Assembly (NCBI RefSeq): GCF_900109135.1
Contig: NZ_FNYT01000006.1
Location: 1-64,000, forward strand
Source of the DNA: Trichococcus ilyis
GTDB taxonomy: Bacteria; Bacillota; Bacilli; Lactobacillales; Aerococcaceae
Direction of reading: 5' to 3'
Length of the DNA stretch: 64,000 bases
Within the stretch, counting starts at the first letter, position 1. Every line of letters begins with the position of its first letter. The translations under genes were made by a program, and so were the position numbers. This document shows, in pieces, positions 40,682 to 50,290 of this stretch. The notes under the pieces are model-generated. The model made no database searches. It worked only from the letters and a program-made list of their open reading frames with translations, and was not told the origin of the DNA.

Positions 40682-42184
40682 ATGAAAATCCAAAATGAAT
40701 TAACGGAGTACTTTTGCGATACGTACAAGATAGACAAAACGAGGGACTACGCAGTCGAAGAGGTAGATGCCAAGACGCTGCTTACCGGCGAACGGTTGGA
40801 TTTGGTTGCCAAAATCAAATACATCGAGTGCAGAGAAAAAGGCCAGAACACTGATTTTATCAAGGAACTGTACAAAAGCCACATCGAAGCATTCACATTC
40901 GGAATCTATGCGGAAAGCGGCAATCAGGAAAAAAATTCGATAGACAAGTATTTTGAAACATTCAATCACTTGATCGACACGATCAAACTTACGGGATTCG
41001 ATGCAGCGAAGTCTGTCGTTCCGGTAGGAAAAGACAACGTCATCATGGATGGCGCCCATCGGACAGCAATCGCCATCTACTTCGGATTGAAACTCCCGAT
41101 CGTACGTTTTCCCGAACTGTACCTCCGGTTTGATGCCGAATATTTCCGCAAGCGACGATTGGATGAAAAATACATCGATTACCTTGTCCTGGAGTACTGC
41201 AAATTGAACCCGAACACCTATTTCGCAAGCGTCTGGCCTGCCGCCGGCGACAAAAAACAGCAATTGGATCAGATGTTGGCATTGATGGAGAGCAGCTGCA
41301 AAATCATTTATTCAAAGAAAATAAATATGGACTTTGAGGCTTTGAATAATTTCATAGCACAAGTCTACATGAAGGAGGATTGGGCCGGAACCTCGGAAAG
41401 CCAGTATGAAGGGTCCAAAGGCAAGACCAAAAATTGTTACTTGTGGGGTAATGAAACGACCATCTACATCCTCGAATCGGCTACTTTTGAGGCCATCTTC
41501 AACATGAAACAGGAAATACGGGAGATCTTCAAAATCGGCACACACTCCATCCATATCACGGACAATCAGGCGGAAACGATCAGATTGGCCAACCTGACTC
41601 TGAATCGGAATTCATTGGACTATCTGTTCCGGGGGAAGCCATTGATTTTCACGGATTTCAACAAGAAAGTGTCCGAATTCAAGGCAGCTTTGCTGGAAAA
41701 CCATTATGAGCCGGATGACTTTATAGTTGCCTCCAGCGGCGTATTGGGTGTATATGGATTGAGGGACATCGGCGATATCGATTTTTTCACTCTGAAACCT
41801 GATTACGAAGTTCTGGAAAATGAAGGTTGCGAAAACAACCAGGCCTATGCCGGGTTCTATGAGAAACGGCTGGATGATCTGATCTATAACCCGGACAATT
41901 ATTTGGTCTATAACGATATCAAGTTCATCACGCTGGATGTTCTGCAGAAATACAAGGTGGCGAGAAACCGCGACAAAGACATTGTGGACTTGAAACTGAT
42001 CGCCGGCCTTACCAATCCGGACATGGACAGTACTGCGGGATGGTCAAAATCCCGAGTGGCACTCAACCGAGAGTACAGGATCATCAATTATCGCCTAAGG
42101 GCAGCTGCCTTCAAGGCATTGAAGCAATTGGGGCTGTACAATTCTGTAAGACAGGTGTACAGGGTAATGAAAGGCAGAAATTAG
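40682..42184 (+). CDS. Unknown capsule-locus protein with ParB-like and nucleotidyltransferase-like parts
   Basis: A 500-residue cytoplasmic protein I cannot name. Around residues 110-140, VVPVGKDNVIMDGAHRTAIA resembles the ParB/sulfiredoxin fold (DGAHR). Around 340-370, VASSGVLGVYGLRDIGDIDF has the S-x(4-6)-G-x-R-D-x-x-D-I-D arrangement of minimal nucleotidyltransferases. It stands between the priming transferase and the polymerase, so a role in making or attaching a non-sugar substituent (for example a phospho-linked group) is possible, but this is a guess. GGGAGGCGG precedes the ATG. Confidence 0.7.
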   Translation: MKIQNELTEYFCDTYKIDKTRDYAVEEVDAKTLLTGERLDLVAKIKYIECREKGQNTDFIKELYKSHIEAFTFGIYAESGNQEKNSIDKYFETFNHLIDTIKLTGFDAAKSVVPVGKDNVIMDGAHRTAIAIYFGLKLPIVRFPELYLRFDAEYFRKRRLDEKYIDYLVLEYCKLNPNTYFASVWPAAGDKKQQLDQMLALMESSCKIIYSKKINMDFEALNNFIAQVYMKEDWAGTSESQYEGSKGKTKNCYLWGNETTIYILESATFEAIFNMKQEIREIFKIGTHSIHITDNQAETIRLANLTLNRNSLDYLFRGKPLIFTDFNKKVSEFKAALLENHYEPDDFIVASSGVLGVYGLRDIGDIDFFTLKPDYEVLENEGCENNQAYAGFYEKRLDDLIYNPDNYLVYNDIKFITLDVLQKYKVARNRDKDIVDLKLIAGLTNPDMDSTAGWSKSRVALNREYRIINYRLRAAAFKALKQLGLYNSVRQVYRVMKGRN

Positions 42185-42224
42185 CGGATGATAACGTTAG
42201 GTTAAGTTAAGTGAGGTGTTTCTT

Positions 42225-43433
42225 TTGCAAATACATCATTATTTTTTTCTAACATTTTTGCTGTTGAAACCATTTTATTTTTTCCCTTCAGGAGGATTTC
42301 AAATATCGGATCTATTTTTTATTGCTTCTTTCCTCCTGTACCTGCTTATCGCGAAGAAAGGGGATAAAATAACGGTCGACAAAGTGGATAAATGGTTGCT
42401 GTATTTTGTCACTTTTGTTTTCGGCATAAATCTGATTTATGCTCTGATGTACGGGAAATCTGGATTTATGATTTCATCCATTTACTATATGTACAATTTT
42501 CTGATCATAGTGTTTTTCAGGATTTATGCAGACGATGAAGGATTTTTAATGAATATAGAAAAGGTCTGCAAACTGAACATCATTATCCAAGTATTTATAT
42601 ATGTATTGAAATTTGGCAGATTTTATTCAGAAAACCGATACATGGGGAGTTTCAATGATCCGAATCAAATGGCGTTCTTCGTATTTATGTCTTTGATCAC
42701 TGCTTTTACAATCAGCGAAATAAGAAATGCTAAGCTGCATCTAATTTATCATATCATGGCGGTCGGTTTGATTTTCCTAACCTCTTCCACTGGGATGTTT
42801 TTGGGGGTTGCGGTATTCTACACCGTTCAGGCCTTAACGAAGGTCGTAAAAATCGTTAATCATGAATACAATGTGAAAGTTCTGTTGTTTATCATTGCCT
42901 CATTGATCATGGGCTTGCTTTTCAGCGCAAAGATAGATGATTACCTCGCAACCTTTTCGGAATCATCTATCATAGTGCGAGTGGAACAAAAGGTGGACAA
43001 ACTGAGCGATAACAATCTGGGTTCGACTAATATCCAGGAAAGGGGAATAGACAAGCTGATACTCTATCCTGAGAAAACCATTTTTGGTGCTGGAGAAGGG
43101 TATTATGCCAGATTTGATAAAGCTTATACGGATCTCGAAGTACATTCGACGGCATTAAGTATTTTATTTTATTACGGCATCGTGCCGACACTGTTGTTTT
43201 TGATATGGTGTTTCAAAAATATACGCAGCTTAACTGTGAGCAATGTGGCGGTGATCGTGTCGCTGTTCATCGAAAGTCTTACCTTATTGAATCAGCGGCA
43301 ACCGCTTTTTTGGATGATATTCGTCATTCTGAATATTCTCGCTAATAAGAAGATGGCTGAAAGTGAATCATCATGGGATAAGGAGTTGACACGTACAACG
43401 ATCAGTCCAGCGGATTATTTCCAAAAAACGTAA
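42225..43433 (+). CDS. O-antigen/capsule polymerase (Wzy-like)
   Basis: A 402-residue protein with about ten hydrophobic segments, from LTFLLLKPFYFFPSGGFQIS to LFIESLTLLNQRQPLFWMIF. A large loop near residues 255-300 (NLGSTNIQERGIDKLILYPE, GAGEGYYARF) is placed as in Wzy/ligase proteins. It would join repeat units outside the membrane. TTG 42225 is preferred, with GAGGTG six bases upstream; GTG 42216 overlaps that site. The gene is more AT-rich than the enzymes around it, as usual for wzy. Confidence 0.82.
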   Translation: MQIHHYFFLTFLLLKPFYFFPSGGFQISDLFFIASFLLYLLIAKKGDKITVDKVDKWLLYFVTFVFGINLIYALMYGKSGFMISSIYYMYNFLIIVFFRIYADDEGFLMNIEKVCKLNIIIQVFIYVLKFGRFYSENRYMGSFNDPNQMAFFVFMSLITAFTISEIRNAKLHLIYHIMAVGLIFLTSSTGMFLGVAVFYTVQALTKVVKIVNHEYNVKVLLFIIASLIMGLLFSAKIDDYLATFSESSIIVRVEQKVDKLSDNNLGSTNIQERGIDKLILYPEKTIFGAGEGYYARFDKAYTDLEVHSTALSILFYYGIVPTLLFLIWCFKNIRSLTVSNVAVIVSLFIESLTLLNQRQPLFWMIFVILNILANKKMAESESSWDKELTRTTISPADYFQKT

Positions 43434-43451
43434 CGCAAGGAGGACAAATAA

Positions 43452-44576
43452 ATGAAAATTCTGTATGTTTCAACTACATCAGCAACAATCAATTCATTTT
43501 TGGTCCCGCACATAGAAATGCTGTTGGATTCGGGTCACCAGGTAGATATGGCTTGTAATGTAAGTAAGCCGATCAATCCGACATTACTGGAACGGGGGTG
43601 CAGGGCATTCCCCATGAGCTTTCAACGGTCCCCTTTAAAGAAAAATAATTTCGTGGCTTATCGCAATCTAAAAAAATTGATTGAGGGCGGGGGGTATGAC
43701 TTGGTGCATACGCACACGCCGATTGCATCCACCTTGGCAAGACTTGCCAACGGTAGGGGAAGGGAGGGTGTCAAGGTCATTTACACAGCACATGGCTTCC
43801 ATTTTTTTGAAGGGGCACCATTGAAAAATTGGCTGACCTACTACCCGATCGAGAATTGGTTAAGCAGGTATACAGATGTACTTGTCACCATGAATAAGGA
43901 AGATTACGAACGCGCTCAAAAAAAGTTCAGATCCAAAAAGATACGTTTAGTGAACGGCGTAGGGGTTGATCTGAGCAAATTTGCCGTTCCGACGGAAATC
44001 GAAAAAAATAGGCTGCGCCAGGAGTACGGGATCGATCCAGAAGCGTTCATCCTAGTATACGCAGCTGAACTGACCAACAGGAAGCATCAAGATTTGTTGA
44101 TAGCCGCGATGGATAAACTAGTAAGGGATATCCCCAACAGCAAGCTGCTCTTAATCGGCAAAGGCCCCAATCAGGAACAGTACCAAAGTCTGATAAATAA
44201 ACTCCAGCTAAACGATCATATCGAGTTGATGGGATTCAGAGGGGATGTCGACAAACTGATGATGATAGCCGATATAGCCGTCTCTTCCTCTCGACAAGAA
44301 GGGTTGCCGGTGAATGTGATGGAGGCGATGGCAACCGGTCTGCCTTTAGTGGTCAGCGCCTGCAGGGGGAACAGCGATCTGGTCAAGGATGGAATTAACG
44401 GATTTGTCATAAGCGATGATATACCGGAGCACTATGCCGAAAAAATTCTCCGAATTTATTCGGATCGGGAATTGAGAGCGGAAATGAAAAATGCAAATTT
44501 AGCTGATATACAAAAATATTCCACCGAAAATGTATTGAAGGATATGGATGGAATATACAAAGAATTGCTTGTGTAA
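43452..44576 (+). CDS. Glycosyltransferase family 4 (EpsD-like)
   Basis: A 374-residue GT-B retaining transferase. N-terminal domain: KILYVSTTSATINSFLVPH, then LVHTHTPIASTLARLA and VIYTAHGFHFFEGAPLKNW, a stretch typical of EpsD/CapJ-like enzymes. C-terminal domain: NGVGVDLSKF, AELTNRKHQDLLI, LMGFRGDVDKLM and SSSRQEGLPVNVMEAMATG, whose E-x(7)-E motif binds the donor. It adds one sugar to the lipid-linked repeat unit; donor and acceptor are unknown. AAGGAGGACAAATA precedes the ATG. Confidence 0.9.
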   Translation: MKILYVSTTSATINSFLVPHIEMLLDSGHQVDMACNVSKPINPTLLERGCRAFPMSFQRSPLKKNNFVAYRNLKKLIEGGGYDLVHTHTPIASTLARLANGRGREGVKVIYTAHGFHFFEGAPLKNWLTYYPIENWLSRYTDVLVTMNKEDYERAQKKFRSKKIRLVNGVGVDLSKFAVPTEIEKNRLRQEYGIDPEAFILVYAAELTNRKHQDLLIAAMDKLVRDIPNSKLLLIGKGPNQEQYQSLINKLQLNDHIELMGFRGDVDKLMMIADIAVSSSRQEGLPVNVMEAMATGLPLVVSACRGNSDLVKDGINGFVISDDIPEHYAEKILRIYSDRELRAEMKNANLADIQKYSTENVLKDMDGIYKELLV

Positions 44577-44660
44577 GCTTGCTGAAATGCTCGACAGCCC
44601 CGGCAAAACGACACCTTTCGTCTCGATAAAAAATGATCCGATGAACAGGAGGAAAACACC

Positions 44661-45464
44661 ATGACAAAAATATCGGTCATAATGGGTGTCTATAATGACT
44701 CAAAAAAACTGACGACTGCGGTCGATTCAATACTAAATCAGACATTTACGGATTTTGAATTCATCATCTGCGATGATGGATCAGCCGATAATAGCTTTAC
44801 GATACTGGAGGGATTGATGGCCAAGGACGACAGGATCAAACTCCTTAGGAATCCCCGGAACCTCAGTTTAGCGCCTACACTTAACAACTGCCTTAAGGTA
44901 GCTGTCGGAGACTATATAGCCAGAATGGATGCTGACGACATCTCGCATCCGGATCGCTTCGAGAAGCAAGTTGCTTTTTTGGATTCACATCCAGAGTATG
45001 CCCTGGTAGGCACGAGCCGAAATATGTATGACAACAATGGTATTTGGGGAAGTCTCATTCATGAAGGCGAAAGGACAACTCTCAATATTTATCATGGGAT
45101 AACCTTTCTTCACCCATCCATCCTGATGAGAAGGGAAGCTCTGCTCGATGTGGGCGGGTATACCACTGGACCGGAAACCGAAAGGACAGAAGATTTCGAT
45201 TTATGGTGCAAATTGTACGAAAAAGGATACCGGGGTTACAATCTGGGCGATCGGTTGGTCGATTATTACGAAGCAAGGGATTCATACACTAAACGAAAAT
45301 ATAAGTATAGGATTTGTGAATACAGGTTGAAAAAAAAATGGCGGGAAAGGCTTGATCTGCCGCTGAAATACCAGCTTCATGCCTACAAGCCGTTAATTGT
45401 CGGTTTGATTCCAGCCAAACTGTTGCGGACCTATCATGAACGTAAATTCAGGGTCCGGACGTGA
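44661..45464 (+). CDS. Glycosyltransferase family 2
   Basis: A 267-residue GT-A inverting transferase. ISVIMGVYNDSKKLTTAVDS starts the nucleotide-binding fold, FEFIICDDGSADNS and ARMDADDISHPDRFEKQVAF (D-x-D) follow. The C-terminus is basic (KYRICEYRLKKKWRERLDL), fitting peripheral membrane binding. AGGAGGAAAACACC precedes the ATG. Confidence 0.9.
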   Translation: MTKISVIMGVYNDSKKLTTAVDSILNQTFTDFEFIICDDGSADNSFTILEGLMAKDDRIKLLRNPRNLSLAPTLNNCLKVAVGDYIARMDADDISHPDRFEKQVAFLDSHPEYALVGTSRNMYDNNGIWGSLIHEGERTTLNIYHGITFLHPSILMRREALLDVGGYTTGPETERTEDFDLWCKLYEKGYRGYNLGDRLVDYYEARDSYTKRKYKYRICEYRLKKKWRERLDLPLKYQLHAYKPLIVGLIPAKLLRTYHERKFRVRT

Positions 45465-45548
45465 GCGGCAAACGAGGTGTATGCCCACTATTTTCAAATT
45501 GGGAGCAAGTGAGAAAAAAATAAGCAAAAGAGCGCTGGGGGGGAGAGT

Positions 45549-47084
45549 ATGTCACGGACCAAAAATTCTTTGATTAATTTGTCGGTAGCGGTGGTTGGGG
45601 AAGTGGTGGCGGTACCAATCGGTTTCGTGGCACGCATGGTTTTCATCAGGACGCTCGGGGCTGAGTATCTGGGCGTAAATGGGCTGTTCACAAGCATACT
45701 GACAATGCTTTCGTTGGTGGAACTGGGGATTGGTCTGGCGATCGTATTCAGCCTATACAAGCCGTTAGCGGAAAATGACACAAAAAAAGTACAGGCTATC
45801 ATGCAGCTGTACAAAAAGGCCTATACCATAATCGGCACAGTGATAGCCGTTTTGGGCATAGCCATGACCCCTTTTTTATCGTTCCTGATCAAGGACGTGC
45901 CAGACGTTAAGAATATTAGATTTATTTTCCTGCTGTTCGTCATCAACTCGGCTATTTCCTATTTTTATGCCTATAAGCAAAATCTGATCATCGCCGATCA
46001 GCGTCGTTATGTAGTCACTATCTACCGTTATGCATTTTTCTCGATCGTTAATGTTCTTCAGATTGTATTCCTGTACCTCACCAAAGACTACGTCATATTT
46101 TTGGTTTTGCGAATCGTCTGTACGTTGTTGGAGAATCTTTTGCTGGCAAGGAGTGCGGATAAGCTTTATCCATTTTTGCGGCAAAAAGCCACGGAGCGAC
46201 TGGATAGTGCCACGATTCAGGAAATCAAGAAGAATACCGGTGCGATGGTATCGCAGAAAATCGGGGAAATAGTGACGAATTCCACCGATAATATCGTGAT
46301 TGCTGCAATGGTAGGGACGATTTGGGTTGGTCTTTATTCAAATTATATATTGATCACCACTGCCCTGAATGGGATAATGGGCCAGTTCTTTACTGCAATC
46401 ACCGCGAGTGTCGGGAATTTGGGCGCAACGGAGAGCAAAGAGAAACTGCTTGCCGTTTTCCAAAAAATCCAGTTTGCAACTTTCTGGATTTTTGGTTTCA
46501 GTTCGATCTGCTTATTCTGCCTTATTAACCCTTTTATCGCACTCTGGGTAGGCAATGAATACTGGCTGAGTATGGGTACAGTTTTGCTGTTGGTTATCCT
46601 ATTTTATATTCAGGGCATGAGAAGAGCAGTACTTACCTTTCGGGAGGCATTGGGGCTGTACTGGTATGATCGCTATAAACCTCTGTTTCAAGGAGTGATC
46701 AATTTGGCGATTTCGGTTGCACTTGCACCGAAGCTAGGAATTTCCGGTGTCATCATTGGTACTGTGATAAGCGTGTTGACCACTTGTTTTTGGATAGAAC
46801 CGTATTTTTTATACAAGAAGGGCTTTGTCGCGCCCCTGAAATCTTATTATTACAAATATGCCGTGTATACCGCAATCACGGTAGTTACCGGATTGGCGAC
46901 AGGTGCAAGCGTCGGATTAATTCCGGGGGCCACTTTAGCAGCGTTTATCGGAAAATCCATCGTCTGTCTGTCAGTTCCTAATCTCATTTTCTTGGTTATG
47001 TTTTACCGTACGCAAGAATTTCGGTATTTCCTCCTACTGGCAAAAAATATCGTGTTTAAAAAGGCAATAAAAAAAGTTGGTTAA
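45549..47084 (+). CDS. Polysaccharide flippase (Wzx-like, MOP superfamily)
   Basis: A 511-residue membrane protein with about 12-14 hydrophobic segments. The N-terminus NLSVAVVGEVVAVPIGFVAR, MVFIRTLGAEYLGVNGLF and LSLVELGIGLAIVFSLYKPL is typical of Firmicute capsule flippases. It moves the lipid-linked repeat unit across the membrane for Wzy. GGGGGGGAGAGT precedes the ATG. A second flippase with a different sequence is encoded at 60758. Confidence 0.9.
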   Translation: MSRTKNSLINLSVAVVGEVVAVPIGFVARMVFIRTLGAEYLGVNGLFTSILTMLSLVELGIGLAIVFSLYKPLAENDTKKVQAIMQLYKKAYTIIGTVIAVLGIAMTPFLSFLIKDVPDVKNIRFIFLLFVINSAISYFYAYKQNLIIADQRRYVVTIYRYAFFSIVNVLQIVFLYLTKDYVIFLVLRIVCTLLENLLLARSADKLYPFLRQKATERLDSATIQEIKKNTGAMVSQKIGEIVTNSTDNIVIAAMVGTIWVGLYSNYILITTALNGIMGQFFTAITASVGNLGATESKEKLLAVFQKIQFATFWIFGFSSICLFCLINPFIALWVGNEYWLSMGTVLLLVILFYIQGMRRAVLTFREALGLYWYDRYKPLFQGVINLAISVALAPKLGISGVIIGTVISVLTTCFWIEPYFLYKKGFVAPLKSYYYKYAVYTAITVVTGLATGASVGLIPGATLAAFIGKSIVCLSVPNLIFLVMFYRTQEFRYFLLLAKNIVFKKAIKKVG

Positions 47085-47120
47085 ACCAGCTATTAAATAG
47101 AATGTAAGGTGGTGCTGGAA

Positions 47121-48941
47121 ATGAAGACGTTATCCCTATGGGGGAAAATGATTGTTTTGATCTTTGCCGACATCCTCTGTATCACTTTGGCAGCATTGCT
47201 CGCGTACTGGCTTCTGGAAAATTACATTGCTCTGCCTGATGGTTACTATTACGTGATGGTTGGCATCACTTGTGTCATCTACCTCTTTTTGGGCACATTC
47301 CGGCATATGTTTTCGAATATGCCGCATTATACGGACATCCATGATATCGTCATTAATGTACAGATTTTGTCGGTTGCCTTTTTGCTGTCGGCAGTCGTAT
47401 CAACCGGTATTTTTGACCTGGTGAGTCGCCGCTATATCCTCTTGACCTACTTGTTCAGCCTGTTCTTCATACCGGGCCTTCGGGTGGCTTGGCGCATGTT
47501 TCGCGAACGCAATGAGGACCTTACCCGCCAGAACATTTCCGATGGCAGAGGGAAAGTAAGGACGCTGTTGGTCGGTGCCGGGGAAGGCGGACGCCTCTTC
47601 ATCTCGAGCCTGATGCACCGGCCGAACGAAATCGAAATCGTGGGCATCGTCGACAGGGATGATAAGAAGCGCAACTACCGGTTGATGGGCATTCCGGTGC
47701 TGGGTAGGGAGGAAGACATCCCTCGGCTGGTGGCGGAGCTGGAGATCGATCAGGTGACGATTGCCATCCCTTCATTGAAACCCAAGGAAATGGAACGCAT
47801 TTTGGATTACTGCAACCAAGTGGGTGTAACTGTCAACCAAATGCCAAAAATTGAGGACGTCATGACCGGGAAGTTGTCCGTCAGTCGCCTGCGCGATATT
47901 GACGTAGTCGATCTGTTGAGCAGGGAAGAGGTCGAACTGAACAAAGAATTGATTTCCGAAAATCTGAAGGGAAAAGATATTCTGATAAGCGGTGCGGGAG
48001 GATCGATCGGCTCCGAAATTTGCCGGCAAGTGGCTAAGTTTGAACCAAGGAGCATCATTTTATTGGGACATGGGGAAAATTCGATTTACCTGATCCATAG
48101 GGAATTGAGTCTTCTTTATGGGAAAACGATCGATATTGTTCCCGTGATTGCGGATGTGCAGGACCGTAAGCTGATTTTTGAAGTGATGGCGCACTATCGA
48201 CCCGAATATGTTTTCCATGCGGCAGCCCACAAGCACATTCCGATGATGGAGTGGAATCCGCGGGAAGCGATCAAGAACAACATCTACGGCACCAAGAACA
48301 TGGCGGAAGCAGCCAAAGCCGCCGGAGTGAAGAGCTTCGTGATGATATCGAGCGACAAGGCGGTCCGCCCTACCAATGTGATGGGGTCGACGAAACGGAT
48401 TGCGGAAATGATCGTGACGGCGCTGAACGAACCCGGCAAAACAAAATTCGCGGCTGTGCGTTTCGGAAATGTCTTGGGCAGCCGCGGCAGCGTCATTCCC
48501 GTATTCAAGGAACAAATAGAAAAAGGCGGTCCGGTGACGGTGACCGATTTCCGGATGATCCGATATTTCATGACCATACCGGAAGCAAGCCGTTTGGTCA
48601 TCCAAGCAGGTGTGCTGGCCAACGGTGGAGAGATTTTCATCCTTGATATGGGGGAACCCGTCAAAATCGTCGACCTGGCCAAGAAAATGATCAAGCTGTC
48701 CGGATACACAGAAGGGGATATCCCGATCGTCGAAACAGGGATACGCCCCGGAGAAAAACTCTACGAAGAGCTGTTGGCCGATGAAAGTATGCTTGACAGC
48801 AAAGCGCATGAAAAGATATTCGTCGGAAAAGCATCCACCTACAAATTGGAAGACACCCTCGCTTTTGCGGACGAACTCGTGCAGTTGCCTGTCGGAGAAA
48901 TCCGTCAGAACCTGATTGATTATGCGTGTGAGCATCAATAA
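47121..48941 (+). CDS. Membrane-bound UDP-sugar 4,6-dehydratase (PglF/CapD-like)
   Basis: A 606-residue protein. Four hydrophobic helices occupy residues 1-120 (MIVLIFADILCITLAALLAY). A first Rossmann domain follows (RTLLVGAGEGGRLFISSL), then the catalytic short-chain dehydrogenase domain: DILISGAGGSIGSEICRQV, HAAAHKHIPMMEWNPREAI and SSDKAVRPTNVMGSTKR, where methionine replaces the usual Tyr as in PglF/FlaA1-type dehydratases. It converts UDP-GlcNAc to the 4-keto-6-deoxy sugar, the first step to bacillosamine-type sugars. The next gene supplies the aminotransferase. ATG 47121; AAGGTGG upstream. Confidence 0.92.
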   Translation: MKTLSLWGKMIVLIFADILCITLAALLAYWLLENYIALPDGYYYVMVGITCVIYLFLGTFRHMFSNMPHYTDIHDIVINVQILSVAFLLSAVVSTGIFDLVSRRYILLTYLFSLFFIPGLRVAWRMFRERNEDLTRQNISDGRGKVRTLLVGAGEGGRLFISSLMHRPNEIEIVGIVDRDDKKRNYRLMGIPVLGREEDIPRLVAELEIDQVTIAIPSLKPKEMERILDYCNQVGVTVNQMPKIEDVMTGKLSVSRLRDIDVVDLLSREEVELNKELISENLKGKDILISGAGGSIGSEICRQVAKFEPRSIILLGHGENSIYLIHRELSLLYGKTIDIVPVIADVQDRKLIFEVMAHYRPEYVFHAAAHKHIPMMEWNPREAIKNNIYGTKNMAEAAKAAGVKSFVMISSDKAVRPTNVMGSTKRIAEMIVTALNEPGKTKFAAVRFGNVLGSRGSVIPVFKEQIEKGGPVTVTDFRMIRYFMTIPEASRLVIQAGVLANGGEIFILDMGEPVKIVDLAKKMIKLSGYTEGDIPIVETGIRPGEKLYEELLADESMLDSKAHEKIFVGKASTYKLEDTLAFADELVQLPVGEIRQNLIDYACEHQ

Positions 48942-48960
48942 ATGAAGGGAGACGGTTTTA

Positions 48961-50160
48961 ATGACGGAAAAGAAAGAAAAGAAAATATTGCTTGCTTCGC
49001 CTCATATGTCGGGATACGAAATGGACTACATCCAAGAGGCGTTCGATACGAACTGGATTGCTCCGCTAGGACCAAATGTCACTGGATTCGAGCAGGAGGT
49101 ATGCGCTTATACGGGAGCTAACTATGCTGAAGCTCTTTCTTCAGGTACGGCAGCTATCCATATGGCGCTTATGTATCTGGGGGTGGGTAAAGGAGATATC
49201 GTTTTTTGCCCCTCCCTGACTTTTTCCGCATCAGCCAATCCAATCATCTATTTGGGAGCTACCCCGGTATTTATTGATTCGGAAAGGGAATCATGGAATA
49301 TGTCGCCGGCAGCGTTGGCGAAAGCCTTCGAGAAATATCCACATCCCAAAGCGGTTGTCGTCGTGAATCTTTATGGACAATCCGCCGATTTTGATGAACT
49401 GAAGGCGATTGCGGATGAACATCAGGTGCCGATAGTGGAGGATGCCGCCGAAAGCTTGGGCGCCACCTACAAGGGTGTGATGACGGGCACAATCGGGGAG
49501 ATCGGAATATACTCCTTCAACGGAAACAAAATCATCACAACCTCAGGCGGCGGCATGCTGGTGGCCCGTGAGAAGAAAATAATCGAGAAGGTGGAATTTT
49601 GGGCAACGCAGGCAAAGGAAAATGCCCCCTACTACCAGCACAAGGAGATCGGCTATAATTACCGGATGAGCAATGTCGTCGCCGGAATCGGCCGGGGCCA
49701 ACTGCGCGTGTTGGATGAACGGATCGCCAAAAAAAAATACATCTTCGATTATTATGCGGATGCCTTCCAGGATATCGAGGAGTTGGAGATGATGCCGATT
49801 GCTGCGTACGGTGAACCGAATTATTGGCTAAGTTGCATCACAATCAGGCCGGAAGCTGAGGTGCGCCCGAAAGCTCTGCTGGACTATCTGGCATCGAAAA
49901 ACATTGAAGGAAGACAAATCTGGAAACCGATGCATCTGCAGCCTGTTTTCAAAGGCGTGGATTTCTTCAGCCACAATCCGGAAGGCACAAGTGTGTCGGA
50001 GGATATCTTTGCCAGAGGCTTGTGCCTGCCGTCGGATACCAAGATGACGGATGAGGATCTGGAAAGGGTCGTGACGCGGGTCAGTTGGTTTTTTGGAGCT
50101 GAGGCCGCGCGGAAATCAGCCTGGGTTCTTACGTTGACTCATAAGGGGATTCCTTTCTAG
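48961..50160 (+). CDS. PLP aminotransferase for 4-amino sugars (PglE/DegT-like)
   Basis: A 399-residue DegT/DnrJ/EryC1 aminotransferase. Key pieces: FDTNWIAPLGPNVTGFEQEV, SSGTAAIHMAL, VVNLYGQSADFDELKAIA, VEDAAESLGATYKG and FNGNKIITTSGGG, whose lysine forms the PLP Schiff base. It would place an amino group at C4 of the keto sugar made by the upstream dehydratase; the product is then ready for a PglD-like acyltransferase (36224 or 38253). It lies 19 bases after the dehydratase, so the two are co-transcribed. Confidence 0.92.
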   Translation: MTEKKEKKILLASPHMSGYEMDYIQEAFDTNWIAPLGPNVTGFEQEVCAYTGANYAEALSSGTAAIHMALMYLGVGKGDIVFCPSLTFSASANPIIYLGATPVFIDSERESWNMSPAALAKAFEKYPHPKAVVVVNLYGQSADFDELKAIADEHQVPIVEDAAESLGATYKGVMTGTIGEIGIYSFNGNKIITTSGGGMLVAREKKIIEKVEFWATQAKENAPYYQHKEIGYNYRMSNVVAGIGRGQLRVLDERIAKKKYIFDYYADAFQDIEELEMMPIAAYGEPNYWLSCITIRPEAEVRPKALLDYLASKNIEGRQIWKPMHLQPVFKGVDFFSHNPEGTSVSEDIFARGLCLPSDTKMTDEDLERVVTRVSWFFGAEAARKSAWVLTLTHKGIPF

Positions 50161-50183
50161 TACCTAGGATAATATGGTATAAT
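50155..50183 (+). promoter_or_regulatory. Candidate promoter of the first CpsCD pair
   Basis: TATAAT (50178-50183) with TTCTAG as a poor -35 17 bases upstream, overlapping the end of the aminotransferase gene. The CpsC start is 108 bases downstream. Confidence 0.4.
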
Positions 50184-50290
50184 TAAGACAATCATAAGAG
50201 GTATTGCGATCCGCTGAAAACCCTTTCGCCGGATGCCTATTTGATCTTGTCATTCTGATTGTCAAAAGCCGAATACTAGGAGGGAATGCG

